Positions 47,209 through 55,440 are shown, counted from the first letter of the stretch. The stretch is DNA of 64,000 nt from Paenibacillus sp. FSL W8-0186 (GCF_037969765.1 NZ_CP150207.1:2590001-2654000), one strand, 5' to 3'. Numbers and translations: made by a program. Notes: generated by a model from the letters alone, not told the origin.

Positions 47209-48540
47209 ATGTCGTCTCAAGAAGCATCGCCTCGAAATCATGAGCGAACAAAGGGCAGCTATCTTATCGGGGAAATAAAGAATTTTGCAGCTTTTCCTGG
47301 CTCATTCATAAAATGGATACTGCTTGGCAGTATTGTCGGACTGCTTACCGGTACGGCTTCCGCTTTTTTTCTGATCAGTCTTGATGCTGTTACGGATTGG
47401 CGGTATATGCATCCTTGGCTGCTATGGCTGCTCCCGCTCGGGGGTGCGTTAGTAAGCTATGCCTATATGAAATGGGGAAAAATCAGCGCCAAGGGCAATA
47501 ATCTCATTCTGGAGCAAATCCAGAACGGAAACGAACGCATCCCCCTTCGAATGGCGCCGCTCGTCCTGTTTGGAACTTTGGTCACGCATTTGCTAGGCGG
47601 TTCAGCTGGCCGGGAAGGAACAGCGGTACAAATGGGGGGAACCCTGGCCGATTCGTTAAGCAGGCTCGTTAGGCTGGGTCCGCTGGACCGCCGGATCCTG
47701 TTAATGTGCGGGATAAGCGGAGGCTTCGGCTCTGTATTTGGCACGCCGCTGGCGGGAACGATGTTCGGACTAGAGGTGGCCGTGCTCGGGCTGATCAGCT
47801 ATCGGGCGCTTGTTCCCTGTTTTGCCGCGAGTTTCGTTGGCCATTTGACGACGGTTAATCTATGGGGGGTTCAGCACCATACGTATCAAATCGGGCAAAT
47901 TCCGGCTTTATCCGGCACAGTGCTGTTGAAGGTCGTAGCCGCATCCATCCTCTTTGGGCTGACGAGCATGCTATTCAGTAAATTGACTCACTATTTTAAA
48001 AAAACCTTCAGCCGCGCAGTCCCTAATCCAGTGTTGAAGACTGCGCTAGGAGGCGGTCTTATCATCGTTATGGTCTATGCGGCAGGAACCCGGGATTATT
48101 TGGGGCTTGGCCTGCCGTTAATTGCCGATTCCTTTGGCGAGGGAGTTTCGCCGTTTGCTTTTTTGGGCAAGCTGCTGTTCACTTCGGTTACACTGGGCTC
48201 GGGATTTCAGGGAGGAGAGGTGACACCGCTTTTCGCGATTGGAGCCAGTTTGGGGCACAGTCTGTCTGGTTGGCTTCATCTCCATGGCCCGTTTCTGGCG
48301 GCTCTTGGTTTCATCGCGGTCTTCTGCGGGGCTGCCAATACACCTGTAGCCTGCTTTATAATGGGGATTGAGCTATTTGGATCGGAGGGGGCGTTATACA
48401 TGTTCATTGCCTGCCTGGTCAGTTATGTATTCTCGGGTCATAGCGGCATCTACAGCTCCCAGCAAATCGGCGTCTCTAAAAGTTCGCTGCTGAGCATTCC
48501 GCCCGATACGAGACTGGATAGCGATAGGGCAAGGCGGTAA
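47209..48540 (+). CDS. CLC-F fluoride/proton antiporter
   Basis: Integral membrane CLC-family antiporter of 443 residues that expels fluoride in exchange for protons. The gating signature is GGSAGREGTAVQMGG (CLC-F type; chloride channels have a GSGIP at the ion site that is missing here). GSGFQGGEVTPLFAIGASLG closes the second ion-binding region. Ten or more helices are visible. The start at ATG 47209 follows CTAGGAGG. The upstream fluoride riboswitch directly supports the assignment, so this is almost certainly a fluoride exporter. Confidence 0.93.
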   Translation: MSSQEASPRNHERTKGSYLIGEIKNFAAFPGSFIKWILLGSIVGLLTGTASAFFLISLDAVTDWRYMHPWLLWLLPLGGALVSYAYMKWGKISAKGNNLILEQIQNGNERIPLRMAPLVLFGTLVTHLLGGSAGREGTAVQMGGTLADSLSRLVRLGPLDRRILLMCGISGGFGSVFGTPLAGTMFGLEVAVLGLISYRALVPCFAASFVGHLTTVNLWGVQHHTYQIGQIPALSGTVLLKVVAASILFGLTSMLFSKLTHYFKKTFSRAVPNPVLKTALGGGLIIVMVYAAGTRDYLGLGLPLIADSFGEGVSPFAFLGKLLFTSVTLGSGFQGGEVTPLFAIGASLGHSLSGWLHLHGPFLAALGFIAVFCGAANTPVACFIMGIELFGSEGALYMFIACLVSYVFSGHSGIYSSQQIGVSKSSLLSIPPDTRLDSDRARR

Positions 48541-48655
48541 GGGAATGCAGCGAGGTATATTTTATTAGGCGTTTCATTCCATTTGAGATAAAATAGAGCT
48601 AGCGATGATGTGATTATAATCATACTTTCTTGAAATGAATGGAGGACTTGGAACG

Positions 48656-49171
48656 ATGAGACAAGCGTTTGCTACGCTGCTGGCGTCTACGCTTCTATTA
48701 CTCTCGTTAACCGCCTGCGGCGGTGAGAGCAAGGGCGCAGCCGGCGGAACTGATACGAATCAAATGCAGCATGGCGAGTTACATATTACGGTTAGCGGGG
48801 ACTTCCAGGAACGGACGGCTAGCCGGGAGGCCCTGCCTTCTTTTTTGGAGGGTCAGCATGAAAATGTCGTTCTCGCATACAAAGCTGTCAGTGAGCATCC
48901 CGAGCTGCTGGACGGTATGCCCTGCTATTGCGGCTGCGGGGATTCGGCAGGTCATCGCAGCAATCGGGACTGCTTCATTCACGAGCTGAAGGAGGATGGC
49001 TCGATCGTCTGGGATGACCACGGGACAAAATGCAACGTATGTCTGGAAATCGCCGTAGAATCGATTCAACTGCAGCAGACTGGCAAATCGGCCGCGGACA
49101 TTCGTACAAGGATCGACGAGAAGTATCGGGATGGCTACGCCAAGCCGACGGATACGCCGTTTCCGTCATAA
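48656..49171 (+). CDS. PCYCGC-motif lipoprotein
   Basis: A 171-residue membrane-anchored lipoprotein with a lipobox LTACGGES (lipidated cysteine ~ residue 22). The mature part carries the family-defining PCYCGCG at ~93-99, followed by GHRSNRDCF and CNVCLE, giving six cysteines in three close pairs. Bacillus relatives (PCYCGC family) are thought to bind a metal or have a role in envelope redox chemistry; their function is not settled. ATG 48656 is preferred because GGAGG lies upstream; the longer start at 48635 overlaps it. A radical SAM gene follows after 37 bases. Confidence 0.85.
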   Translation: MRQAFATLLASTLLLLSLTACGGESKGAAGGTDTNQMQHGELHITVSGDFQERTASREALPSFLEGQHENVVLAYKAVSEHPELLDGMPCYCGCGDSAGHRSNRDCFIHELKEDGSIVWDDHGTKCNVCLEIAVESIQLQQTGKSAADIRTRIDEKYRDGYAKPTDTPFPS

Positions 49172-49208
49172 GTCGCAAATAATATGAGACAAGTAGGAAT
49201 AAAACAAG

Positions 49209-50105
49209 ATGAAAAAATTCAAAAAGTTCTATATTGAAACGACCAGCATCTGCAATTTGGCTTGCAGCTTCTGTCCGCCTACGGAGCGGAAATCCCAGTT
49301 CATCAAAGTTGAGGACTTCGCAAAAGTACTGGACGAGGTAAAACCGCACACCGACTATATTTATTTGCATGTCAAAGGTGAGCCCCTGCTGCATCCGAAG
49401 ATCGACCAGCTGCTTGATTTAAGCCATGAGAAGGGCCTCAAGGTGAATATTACGACGAACGGAACCTTGATTCGCAAAGCCTGGCCCAAAATCATCAACA
49501 AGCCTGCTTTGAGACAAATGAACTTCTCGCTGCACAGCTTTGATGGTCATGAGGGTTCGACGGACCGCGAAGGGTATATCGAAAATATATTGTCCTTCGT
49601 GCGGGAGGCGGTCAGTACCTCTGACCTGATTGTTTCGTTCCGCCTGTGGAATTTGGATAAGAACAACGAGACCAATTTACAGCGGAGCCGCAACCGGGCA
49701 ACACTGGAAATGATTGAGAAAGAGTTCGGGCTCGACTATCAAATCGAGGAGAGAGTAGTGCCAGGGGGCGGAATTAAGCTTGCCGACCGGGTGTATTTGA
49801 ACCAGGATCATGAATTTGACTGGCCGGACTTGCGGGCGGAAGAGGACGATGGCCACGGCTTCTGCCATGCGCTGCGGAATCAAGCGGGCATTCTCGTGGA
49901 CGGCACGGTTATTCCATGCTGTTTGGATGGGGAAGGTGTAATTAATTTAGGCAACGTCTATCAGACGCCGTTCTCAGACATTATTGAAGGAGAGCGGGCA
50001 ACCCGGCTTTATGAAGGATTCTCGCGCAGAACCGCCGTGGAGGAGTTATGCCGCAAATGCGGCTACCGGAAGCGGTTTGGCGGCAGGCCGCAGCAAATCA
50101 TATAA
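49209..50105 (+). CDS. Radical SAM/SPASM domain enzyme
   Basis: A 298-residue radical SAM enzyme. The [4Fe-4S]-SAM cluster motif CNLACSFC is at residues 15-22, followed by a typical GEPLLHPK element. The C-terminus is a SPASM/Twitch-like auxiliary-cluster domain: FCHALRNQAGILVDGTVIPCC, then CRKCGYRK. Such enzymes usually modify peptides, proteins or sugars. The gene is 37 bases after the PCYCGC lipoprotein gene, so they may share a transcript. Its substrate is unknown; the adjacent cysteine-rich lipoprotein is one candidate, by position only. Confidence 0.85.
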   Translation: MKKFKKFYIETTSICNLACSFCPPTERKSQFIKVEDFAKVLDEVKPHTDYIYLHVKGEPLLHPKIDQLLDLSHEKGLKVNITTNGTLIRKAWPKIINKPALRQMNFSLHSFDGHEGSTDREGYIENILSFVREAVSTSDLIVSFRLWNLDKNNETNLQRSRNRATLEMIEKEFGLDYQIEERVVPGGGIKLADRVYLNQDHEFDWPDLRAEEDDGHGFCHALRNQAGILVDGTVIPCCLDGEGVINLGNVYQTPFSDIIEGERATRLYEGFSRRTAVEELCRKCGYRKRFGGRPQQII

Positions 50106-50106
50106 C

Positions 50107-50160
50107 AATAGCCGATCAGTTCAGGCAAGAGCTCCTGTTGCTGATCGGCTATTTGTTTTG
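50107..50160. terminator. Bidirectional intrinsic terminator
   Basis: Perfect 13-bp stem AATAGCCGATCAG (50107-50119) / CTGATCGGCTATT (50141-50153), then TTGTTTTG. It lies between the radical SAM and mqnD genes. Confidence 0.9.
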
Positions 50161-50163
50161 TTT

Positions 50164-51027
50164 CTAGCGGAGCAGGCTGGGGTCTATCTCGGGTACGAGC
50201 CCTTCGCGTGCTGCACGGCTAAGGAGCGCAGTAACAGCCGCATATCCGTCTTCGCCTAGCGATTCCGTATAACGGTTTACGTACAGGTTGATATGCGCGT
50301 CGGTCACTTCCGGCGACATTTCCTGCGCATGGCTCATGACATATTCCCGCGACGATTCCGGGTGAGCCCAGGCATATTGCACCGATTGCCGCGTCCAGTT
50401 CGCAATGGCCGCCAGGTCAAGAGAGCGGCGGGCGATAATGGCGCCTAAAGGGATCGGCAGTCCGGTATCGTCTTCCCACCAGCTGCCGAGATCTCGCATT
50501 AGCGTTAACCCATACGCAGGATAAGTAAAGCGGGCTTCGTGGATGACGAGTCCGGCGTCGACCTGGCCGTCGCGGACTGCAGGCATGATCTGGTCGAAGG
50601 GCATGACTACGATTTCGCCCACACCGCCAGGAACCGCTTGGGCAGCCCATAATCGGAAGAGCAGGTAAGCCGTGGAACGCTCACTAGGAACAGCGACGCG
50701 CCGCCCAGACAGCATGGAAGGGGCGGTCGCAGCCGTATCAGACCCCGAGCCAGCGGCAGATTTGTCTCCAGCGGTTAGCACTAGCGGTCCACAGCCGCGG
50801 CCGAGTGCGCCTCCGCAGGGAATCAGCGCATATTCATCAAGCACCCAGGGGAGGGCGGCATAAGAAATCTTCAATACATCGGGGCCTTTGCCGCTGGCGG
50901 CAAGACCGTTGGTTACATCGATATCCGCATAGGTAATGTCCAACTCGGGCGCTCCGGGAATGCAGCCATGCGCCCAGGCATGGAACACGAAAGTATCGTT
51001 CGGACAGGGAGAAAAAGCTATTTTCAT
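50164..51027 (-). CDS. mqnD: 1,4-dihydroxy-6-naphthoate synthase
   Basis: Enzyme of the futalosine route to menaquinone, converting cyclic dehypoxanthine futalosine to 1,4-dihydroxy-6-naphthoate. The 287 residues form the bilobed fold related to periplasmic binding proteins: start MKIAFSPCPNDTFVFHAW, catalytic-pocket DVTNGLA and SYAALPWVL, and RRVAVPSERSTAYLLFRLW in the second lobe. The start ATG 51027 overlaps the TGA of the futalosine hydrolase gene (ATGA) and follows GGAGG. A longer minus-strand frame exists upstream, but homologues start at this methionine. Confidence 0.93.
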   Translation of the reverse strand: MKIAFSPCPNDTFVFHAWAHGCIPGAPELDITYADIDVTNGLAASGKGPDVLKISYAALPWVLDEYALIPCGGALGRGCGPLVLTAGDKSAAGSGSDTAATAPSMLSGRRVAVPSERSTAYLLFRLWAAQAVPGGVGEIVVMPFDQIMPAVRDGQVDAGLVIHEARFTYPAYGLTLMRDLGSWWEDDTGLPIPLGAIIARRSLDLAAIANWTRQSVQYAWAHPESSREYVMSHAQEMSPEVTDAHINLYVNRYTESLGEDGYAAVTALLSRAAREGLVPEIDPSLLR

Positions 51028-51725
51028 AATTCCAGTACCTCCGGTAATAAGGAACAAGCTCGTTCCAAGGCTAATAGGGCATCGCCGATTTTCCACAGCT
51101 CGCGCTGGCGCGGGCCGACCGGATTGGAGATGGCCCTGATTTCCATTACGGGCAGATTTCGATGGTGTGCCGCTAAGGCCACGCCGTATCCTTCCATTCC
51201 CTCCGCAGCAGCTCCCGGAATGCGATGGCTGAGATGCTCTGCCGTCGCTGCCGATCCCGTAACGGTGGATAACGTCAGAACAGGCGCTGTGCAGGCGGCA
51301 AGCCCAGATTTCAGAACCGCCTGCGCCCATTGGCTCGACAAGTGCTCATCGGCTTTGAGGCGCGAGGAGCCGAAGCCGAGCTCGTCCAGGCTCAAGAAGC
51401 CCTCCGGCGATTCAGCGCCTAGGTCCGCGGCGATAATATCGGTGGCGATGACGATGGAGCCGATGTCTGCTATGCCGATAAATCCGCCGCCGATGCCAGC
51501 GCTGATCACCAAATCATAGGGCTTAGCCCCGTCTGCTGAAGCAAGCGTTGCCGCTGTATTGGCCGCAGCGGCGATCGGGCCGACACCTGCCAGCCGCACC
51601 TCAATTCCGGGCGCGCCGTTCAATCCGCGAAGCACCGCATCCCGCTCCGCTTCGACCGCAGTCATGATGAGCACGCGGCGAGGACGAGGAGAATTGTTAT
51701 TCTTGGAGTTGTTGTCATAATTCAT
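51024..51725 (-). CDS. mqnB: Futalosine hydrolase
   Basis: Nucleoside phosphorylase-like enzyme of 233 residues that removes hypoxanthine from futalosine. It has the PNP/MTAN-type ISAGIGGGFIG element and the C-terminal AEGMEGYGVALAA with the catalytic glutamates near ~190-195, plus NPVGPRQRELW. ATG 51725 is used because AAGGAG precedes it at about ten bases; the in-frame GTG 51737 abuts that site. It is translated with mqnD. The remaining futalosine genes (mqnA, mqnC, mqnE) are not in this window. Confidence 0.9.
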   Translation of the reverse strand: MNYDNNSKNNNSPRPRRVLIMTAVEAERDAVLRGLNGAPGIEVRLAGVGPIAAAANTAATLASADGAKPYDLVISAGIGGGFIGIADIGSIVIATDIIAADLGAESPEGFLSLDELGFGSSRLKADEHLSSQWAQAVLKSGLAACTAPVLTLSTVTGSAATAEHLSHRIPGAAAEGMEGYGVALAAHHRNLPVMEIRAISNPVGPRQRELWKIGDALLALERACSLLPEVLEL

Positions 51726-51745
51726 ACTGTGAGCCACTCCTTCTC

Positions 51746-52759
51746 TTATGCGCGATGGTACGGCTGAGGGCGCTCGATTTCAGCACCCAGCTCCTTAGCT
51801 GCGTTCAGCGGCCAATACGGATTGCGCAGCAATTCCCGGCCGATGAAAATAAGATCAGCCCGGCCGTTGCCGAGGATTTCTTCCGCCTGCAGGCTGCTGG
51901 AGATAAGGCCGACTGCTCCGGTTGCGATGCCGGCTTCGTTTCGAATCCGATCGGCCAAATTGACCTGGTAGCCGGGATATACGTCGATGGAAGCTGGTAC
52001 GATCCCGCCAGAGCTGCAATCGATCAGGTCCACTCCTTGCTCCTTCATGTGCGCGGCGAATTGAATATATTGCTCCAGGGAGTTGCCTTCCTCATGGTAC
52101 TCATTCGCGGAGACGCGTACGAAGATCGGGCCGCTCCATTCCGTTTTTACCGCTTCGATAATTTCGCGCAGCAGGCGATAACGGTTATCTGCGCTGCCGC
52201 CGTATTCATCACTGCGCTTATTCGCAAGCGGAGAGAGGAACTCGCTGATCAAATAGCCGTGAGCGCCATGAATTTCGATGATATCGAACCCGGCTTCCTT
52301 GGCACGACGCGCCCCGTCTTTAAAAGACGCAACGATATGCGCAATATCGTCTTTGGAAGCTTCCTTTGGCGTTTTCATGCCTGGGAAGGGAATGGCGGAA
52401 GGGGCGATAATCGTTTCTTCCAGCTCAGCTTTTCTTCCAGCATGAGCCAGCTGAATTGCCGCTTTGGCCTCGTGATGATGGATGAGGCGGACGATTTCCT
52501 GCAGCCCCTCGATATGCTCGTCGCTCCAAATGCCCAGATCCTGATAGGAGATCCGGCCTTCGGGCGCCACGGCGGTTGCTTCAAGCATAATCAAGCCAAC
52601 CTGTCCGGCGGCGCGGCTTGGATAATGCACCCGATGCCAGTCGGTGACTTTGCCGTCGCGGTTATAGGAGGAGTACATGCACATCGGCGACATGACGATC
52701 CGGTTTTTTAGAGTTACATTTTTAATGGTGTAAGGCGAGAACAATTTGGTTTGGGTCAT
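51746..52759 (-). CDS. namA: NADPH dehydrogenase NamA (YqjM-type old yellow enzyme)
   Basis: FMN-containing enoate reductase of 337 residues that uses NADPH to reduce activated C=C bonds, nitro compounds and oximes; it is part of the oxidative stress response in Bacillus. It has the YqjM-type PMCMYSS with the redox-tuning C27 and Y29, the H-x-x-H flavin/substrate pair in [10 protein letters not shown], and RVSANEY. ATG 52759 follows AAGGAGAG. It precedes mqnB by 20 bases and may share its transcript. Confidence 0.94.
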   Translation of the reverse strand: MTQTKLFSPYTIKNVTLKNRIVMSPMCMYSSYNRDGKVTDWHRVHYPSRAAGQVGLIMLEATAVAPEGRISYQDLGIWSDEHIEGLQEIVRLIHHHEAKAAIQLAHAGRKAELEETIIAPSAIPFPGMKTPKEASKDDIAHIVASFKDGARRAKEAGFDIIEIHGAHGYLISEFLSPLANKRSDEYGGSADNRYRLLREIIEAVKTEWSGPIFVRVSANEYHEEGNSLEQYIQFAAHMKEQGVDLIDCSSGGIVPASIDVYPGYQVNLADRIRNEAGIATGAVGLISSSLQAEEILGNGRADLIFIGRELLRNPYWPLNAAKELGAEIERPQPYHRA

Positions 52760-52887
52760 GGTTACTCTCCTTTTTTATATGGTTATCTCATGGAATGAAG
52801 GTGCAAATTTCCTTCTGAAAACTATGTTAGACTATACGGGAAGGGTTGACAAGTTTGCGGGAACAAGGGCAGGGAACGACATTCCCG

Positions 52888-52916
52888 TTGACCATGAGCT
52901 CATTATCTTGTAAAAT
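52888..52916 (+). promoter_or_regulatory. Predicted sigma-A promoter of the guanidine operon
   Basis: TTGACC (52888-52893), 17 bases, TAAAAT (52911-52916), about 15 bases before the riboswitch. Confidence 0.65.
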
Positions 52917-52930
52917 ATATGTCACAATTG

Positions 52931-53065
52931 TTCTCTAGGGTTCCGCGGCAGCTACTGCAGCCGGCCTGGTCCAAGAGAGGACGCGCAGGAAATATCCTGT
53001 GGACACGGAGGGACAAAAGCCCGGGAGGATATCATTCGCCGATATCTTTCCGGGCTTTTGTCTGC
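52931..53065 (+). ncRNA. Guanidine-I (ykkC class) riboswitch with terminator
   Basis: The leader has the ykkC-I blocks in order: CTAGGGTTCCG (52935-52945), CTGGTCCAAGAGAGG (52966-52980), and ACACGGAGGGACAAAAGCCCGGGAG (53003-53027), the last given here as two short parts. A 12-bp terminator, ACAAAAGCCCGG (53013-53024) / CCGGGCTTTTGT (53050-53061), overlaps the aptamer's 3' end, so guanidine binding would suppress it. It controls gdnC and gdnD. Judged by reading, not by a covariance model. Confidence 0.92.
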
Positions 53066-53101
53066 CTGAGAGAGATGAGAGCGCTGGGGAGGAGGAATTC
53101 C

Positions 53102-53170
53102 ATGGATACAAGCTGTTTTTTTGTTTTTGTGTGGGAAAGAATAAAATCGGAGGTGCTGTTCGATGAATAA
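53102..53170 (+). CDS. 22-residue leader peptide overlapping gdnC
   Basis: ATG 53102 to TAA 53168-53170; begins [25 protein letters not shown] lies just upstream, a better ribosome site than most in the window. Its stop overlaps the first codons of gdnC by 8 bases in another frame, which would couple translation of gdnC to this peptide. It could instead be a chance ORF in the riboswitch-gene spacer. Confidence 0.45.
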   Translation: MDTSCFFVFVWERIKSEVLFDE

Positions 53171-53504
53171 CAACTGGATCAAAGTAGTTATTGCTGCTTT
53201 TTTTGAAGTTTTTTGGGTTATTGGATTAAAACATGCAGATGACTTTTGGACTTGGGCTGGTACGGTTATTTCCATTATTGTTAGCTTTTATTTAATGATT
53301 ATGGCTGGCAAAAAACTGCCTGTTGGAACTGTATACGCAGTTTTTGTTGGGCTAGGCACAGCGGGAACTGTCTTTTCAGATATCGTATTCTTTGGTGAAC
53401 CCTTTAAATTAGCAAAATTAATTTTAATTGTGGTTTTATTAGCAGGGGTCATGGGCTTGAAATTAGTTACGAATGACAAAGGTATAGAAGGGGTTGAATC
53501 TTAA
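53163..53504 (+). CDS. gdnC: Guanidinium exporter subunit GdnC (SMR family)
   Basis: Small multidrug resistance-type membrane protein of 113 residues with four helices and the typical conserved glutamate in [13 protein letters not shown] (helix 1). It forms a heteropair with GdnD (formerly YkkC/YkkD in Bacillus) to export guanidinium. The start ATG 53163 follows CGGAGGTG. The gene is much richer in A/T, especially at third positions, than its neighbours, pointing to transfer from a lower-GC Bacillus-type donor. The riboswitch upstream gives the function. Confidence 0.93.
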   Translation: MNNNWIKVVIAAFFEVFWVIGLKHADDFWTWAGTVISIIVSFYLMIMAGKKLPVGTVYAVFVGLGTAGTVFSDIVFFGEPFKLAKLILIVVLLAGVMGLKLVTNDKGIEGVES

Positions 53505-53818
53505 TGGCGTGGGCTTCTTTGGTCGCAGCAGGCTTGTTTGAAATGTTTGGTGTTTCCATGATAAATAAATTGCATAAAGATCGCAGCTGGCAGTCAATAG
53601 CGCTGTTAATTCTTGGATTTGGAGCAAGTTTTCTATTTCTTGCTTATGCCATGAAAACCTTGCCTATGGGGACCGCGTATGCAATTTGGACAGGAATTGG
53701 TGCATCTGGCGGAGCGATTTTAGGAATGTTGCTATATGGCGAGTCAAAAGACTGGAAAAGAATTTTTTTTATAGCTATGGTATTAGGAGCTGCTATTGGT
53801 TTAAAGCTAGTCTCGTAA
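53504..53818 (+). CDS. gdnD: Guanidinium exporter subunit GdnD (SMR family)
   Basis: Second SMR subunit, 104 residues and four helices, with the conserved glutamate in LVAAGLFEMFGVSMINK and the GMLLYGES loop before the last helix. It starts on the last base of gdnC's stop (TAATG), so the two are made in equal amounts. AT-rich like gdnC. Together they form a proton-coupled guanidinium exporter. Confidence 0.93.
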   Translation: MAWASLVAAGLFEMFGVSMINKLHKDRSWQSIALLILGFGASFLFLAYAMKTLPMGTAYAIWTGIGASGGAILGMLLYGESKDWKRIFFIAMVLGAAIGLKLVS

Positions 53819-53848
53819 AGCATTCAACATCCTCATTTGCGTAAAAAA

Positions 53849-53890
53849 AGCGGCCGAAATCTCACTAAGGAGCTTCGGTCGCTTTATTTG
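53849..53890. terminator. Bidirectional terminator between gdnD and the small basic protein gene
   Basis: AGCGGCCGAA (53849-53858) / TTCGGTCGCT (53874-53883), one wobble pair, T-rich after it. Confidence 0.7.
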
Positions 53891-53903
53891 TGTATTGAAC
53901 GGG

Positions 53904-54095
53904 TCAAACCCGTTTGGTTGCTTCGCTGAACCGGTCTTTGATCCGTTTGCTGTTGCGTTTCATTGCGGTGCGCTGCTCGCGCAATATTTGCGAGGAGCTC
54001 TTCTTGGAAGGAGCGAACAACAGCGCTTCCTTGGGCTGGGTGCCTATAGCTTCGGTAACTTTCCCGTTCTTCGAGACGAATACTCCGGTGCTCAC
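53904..54095 (-). CDS. Small basic protein coupled to a DUF4062 gene
   Basis: A 63-residue protein, markedly basic in its second half (SSSQILREQRTAMKRNSKR). GTG 54095 overlaps the stop of the DUF4062 gene (GTGA), and AGGAGGG (54104-54110) lies 8 bases before it, an ideal ribosome site. These signs make it a real gene. No family is recognised. Two-gene coupling suggests that it is a partner of the DUF4062 protein, perhaps a regulator or DNA/RNA binder. Confidence 0.68.
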   Translation of the reverse strand: MSTGVFVSKNGKVTEAIGTQPKEALLFAPSKKSSSQILREQRTAMKRNSKRIKDRFSEATKRV

Positions 54096-55246
54096 GACTG
54101 CATCCCTCCTAGAATCAGCTTGATCAACTCGATCATCAAAGGATTTTTACTAATTATAGCATCGTTTGCGGCTTCTTTGTAGTGGATGAATTTCTTATAA
54201 TCCCAATCCGGGTCGGCCGGAAAATGAAGGGTCAGTACTAAGTTACCCGTTCGCATGCAATAATAAAACATGTTCTTCGACGCTTTGAAAAATACCTGTT
54301 CCTCTTGGTCTCCCATATGATACGTAAGCACGTTATAGGAGCTATGATCGTCGAGCTTGTAGCAAGCTGCCCCTGCCGCGCTGCCTACCTTGGCAACTAA
54401 CCGGAGACAATCATCCTCCTGCCGATATAAGGTAGCCGCGCAGCATTCTCCGTAAAACCCAACGGTCTCTGCAACATAGGAACCGTAGCTGTGCTCGATG
54501 CGGCCGCCGGCCATCCGTGACTTGATGACCTCCAGAAATTCCTCGCTTTGCTGCAGGCCCGTAATTTCGAGCTGCGGGATAAGCTGGTACAGCAAATCGA
54601 CCGCTTCGTCGAATTGCTCAAGCCTGAAGCTAGTCTGCTCTATGGATTGTTCGAGGGGCAGGAGCAGCGAACCGCGGCGGAGCAAATCGCTGAAATAAGC
54701 CTTCCAGTCGATCGGTACGCCCAGTGACAAATCGTCGATGTATATTTTGCGGAGGGTCATGTCGTATAGAAAATACCATACATAAGGCTCAACGTTGGAA
54801 GGGATGGTATGATATGCGCTAAGGAAATCCATAATATGTAATGGGGAAGGGAAACGTTCCTCGTCATTAATGTATTGGTCGATGAACTGATCGATCAGCG
54901 GTTTGATTATGGTGAAAAAAACGGATTTGATCTCCGTATCCGCAAATACGAGAATAAGCTTGCCCTGCTCATGCGCCTTGATAAATTCCATATGCGTTAC
55001 CGTGATTCCGGACGCAGCATTGTAAGTTCCCGATTTGCTCCCCAGGAACAGCAAATAAATATCGCATGCCTCAACCGCTTCAAGGCATTTCTTGATTGAA
55101 TCGATATGGGCTGGCCAAGGCCCCAGATTTTCCTCCCACATCAAAGGATCATGACCGAGGGATACCAGCTCGCGGAAAGCAGCTCGGCGAAGCGGTTTCA
55201 GGCCATCTTCATTTACGGAGCTAATGAACACTTTAGTTCTCGCCAC
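54092..55246 (-). CDS. DUF4062-domain protein with C-terminal sensor-like region
   Basis: A 384-residue protein with an N-terminal DUF4062 domain (~1-105: TKVFISSVNEDGLKPLRRAA, GHDPLMWEEN, IKKCLEAVEACDIYLLFLG, GITVTHMEFIKAHEQGK). DUF4062 has a TIR-like fold and is often the N-terminal domain of STAND or other signalling proteins. The rest (~110-384) is a helical region and then a mixed beta region that resembles a GAF/PAS-like sensor but is not assigned. It starts at GTG 55246 after AAGGGGGTGA. Downstream, the small basic protein overlaps it. The role is unknown. Confidence 0.75.
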   Translation of the reverse strand: MARTKVFISSVNEDGLKPLRRAAFRELVSLGHDPLMWEENLGPWPAHIDSIKKCLEAVEACDIYLLFLGSKSGTYNAASGITVTHMEFIKAHEQGKLILVFADTEIKSVFFTIIKPLIDQFIDQYINDEERFPSPLHIMDFLSAYHTIPSNVEPYVWYFLYDMTLRKIYIDDLSLGVPIDWKAYFSDLLRRGSLLLPLEQSIEQTSFRLEQFDEAVDLLYQLIPQLEITGLQQSEEFLEVIKSRMAGGRIEHSYGSYVAETVGFYGECCAATLYRQEDDCLRLVAKVGSAAGAACYKLDDHSSYNVLTYHMGDQEEQVFFKASKNMFYYCMRTGNLVLTLHFPADPDWDYKKFIHYKEAANDAIISKNPLMIELIKLILGGMQS

Positions 55247-55351
55247 GCCAGAGGGTCACCCCCTTAAGTTGGATTTTATTCCCATTATAAACGAGTTGGT
55301 TGGGAATAGATAGCGTCGTTTTAGGATAAATGGGTTAAGTAATTGTTCCTA

Positions 55352-55380
55352 TTGCATTTGTTTTTTTCATCATGTAATAT
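55352..55380 (+). promoter_or_regulatory. Predicted sigma-A promoter of the nitroreductase gene
   Basis: TTGCAT (55352-55357), 17 bases, TAATAT (55375-55380), 60 bases before the start codon. Confidence 0.5.
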
Positions 55381-55440
55381 ATAAAACAGTGTTACTAAAT
55401 AAAAGTAAGTAAATATTCAAAAGATAAGGAGAATTTCAGC

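Noticed and set aside
51755-52711. Plus-strand ORF (318 codons) opposite namA
   Set aside because: namA is intact and clearly conserved on the other strand; this frame shows no motif or ribosome site.
52919-53170. 83-codon frame across the guanidine riboswitch
   Set aside because: Its upstream part is the aptamer and terminator; only the last 22 codons, with their own site, are kept as a possible leader peptide.
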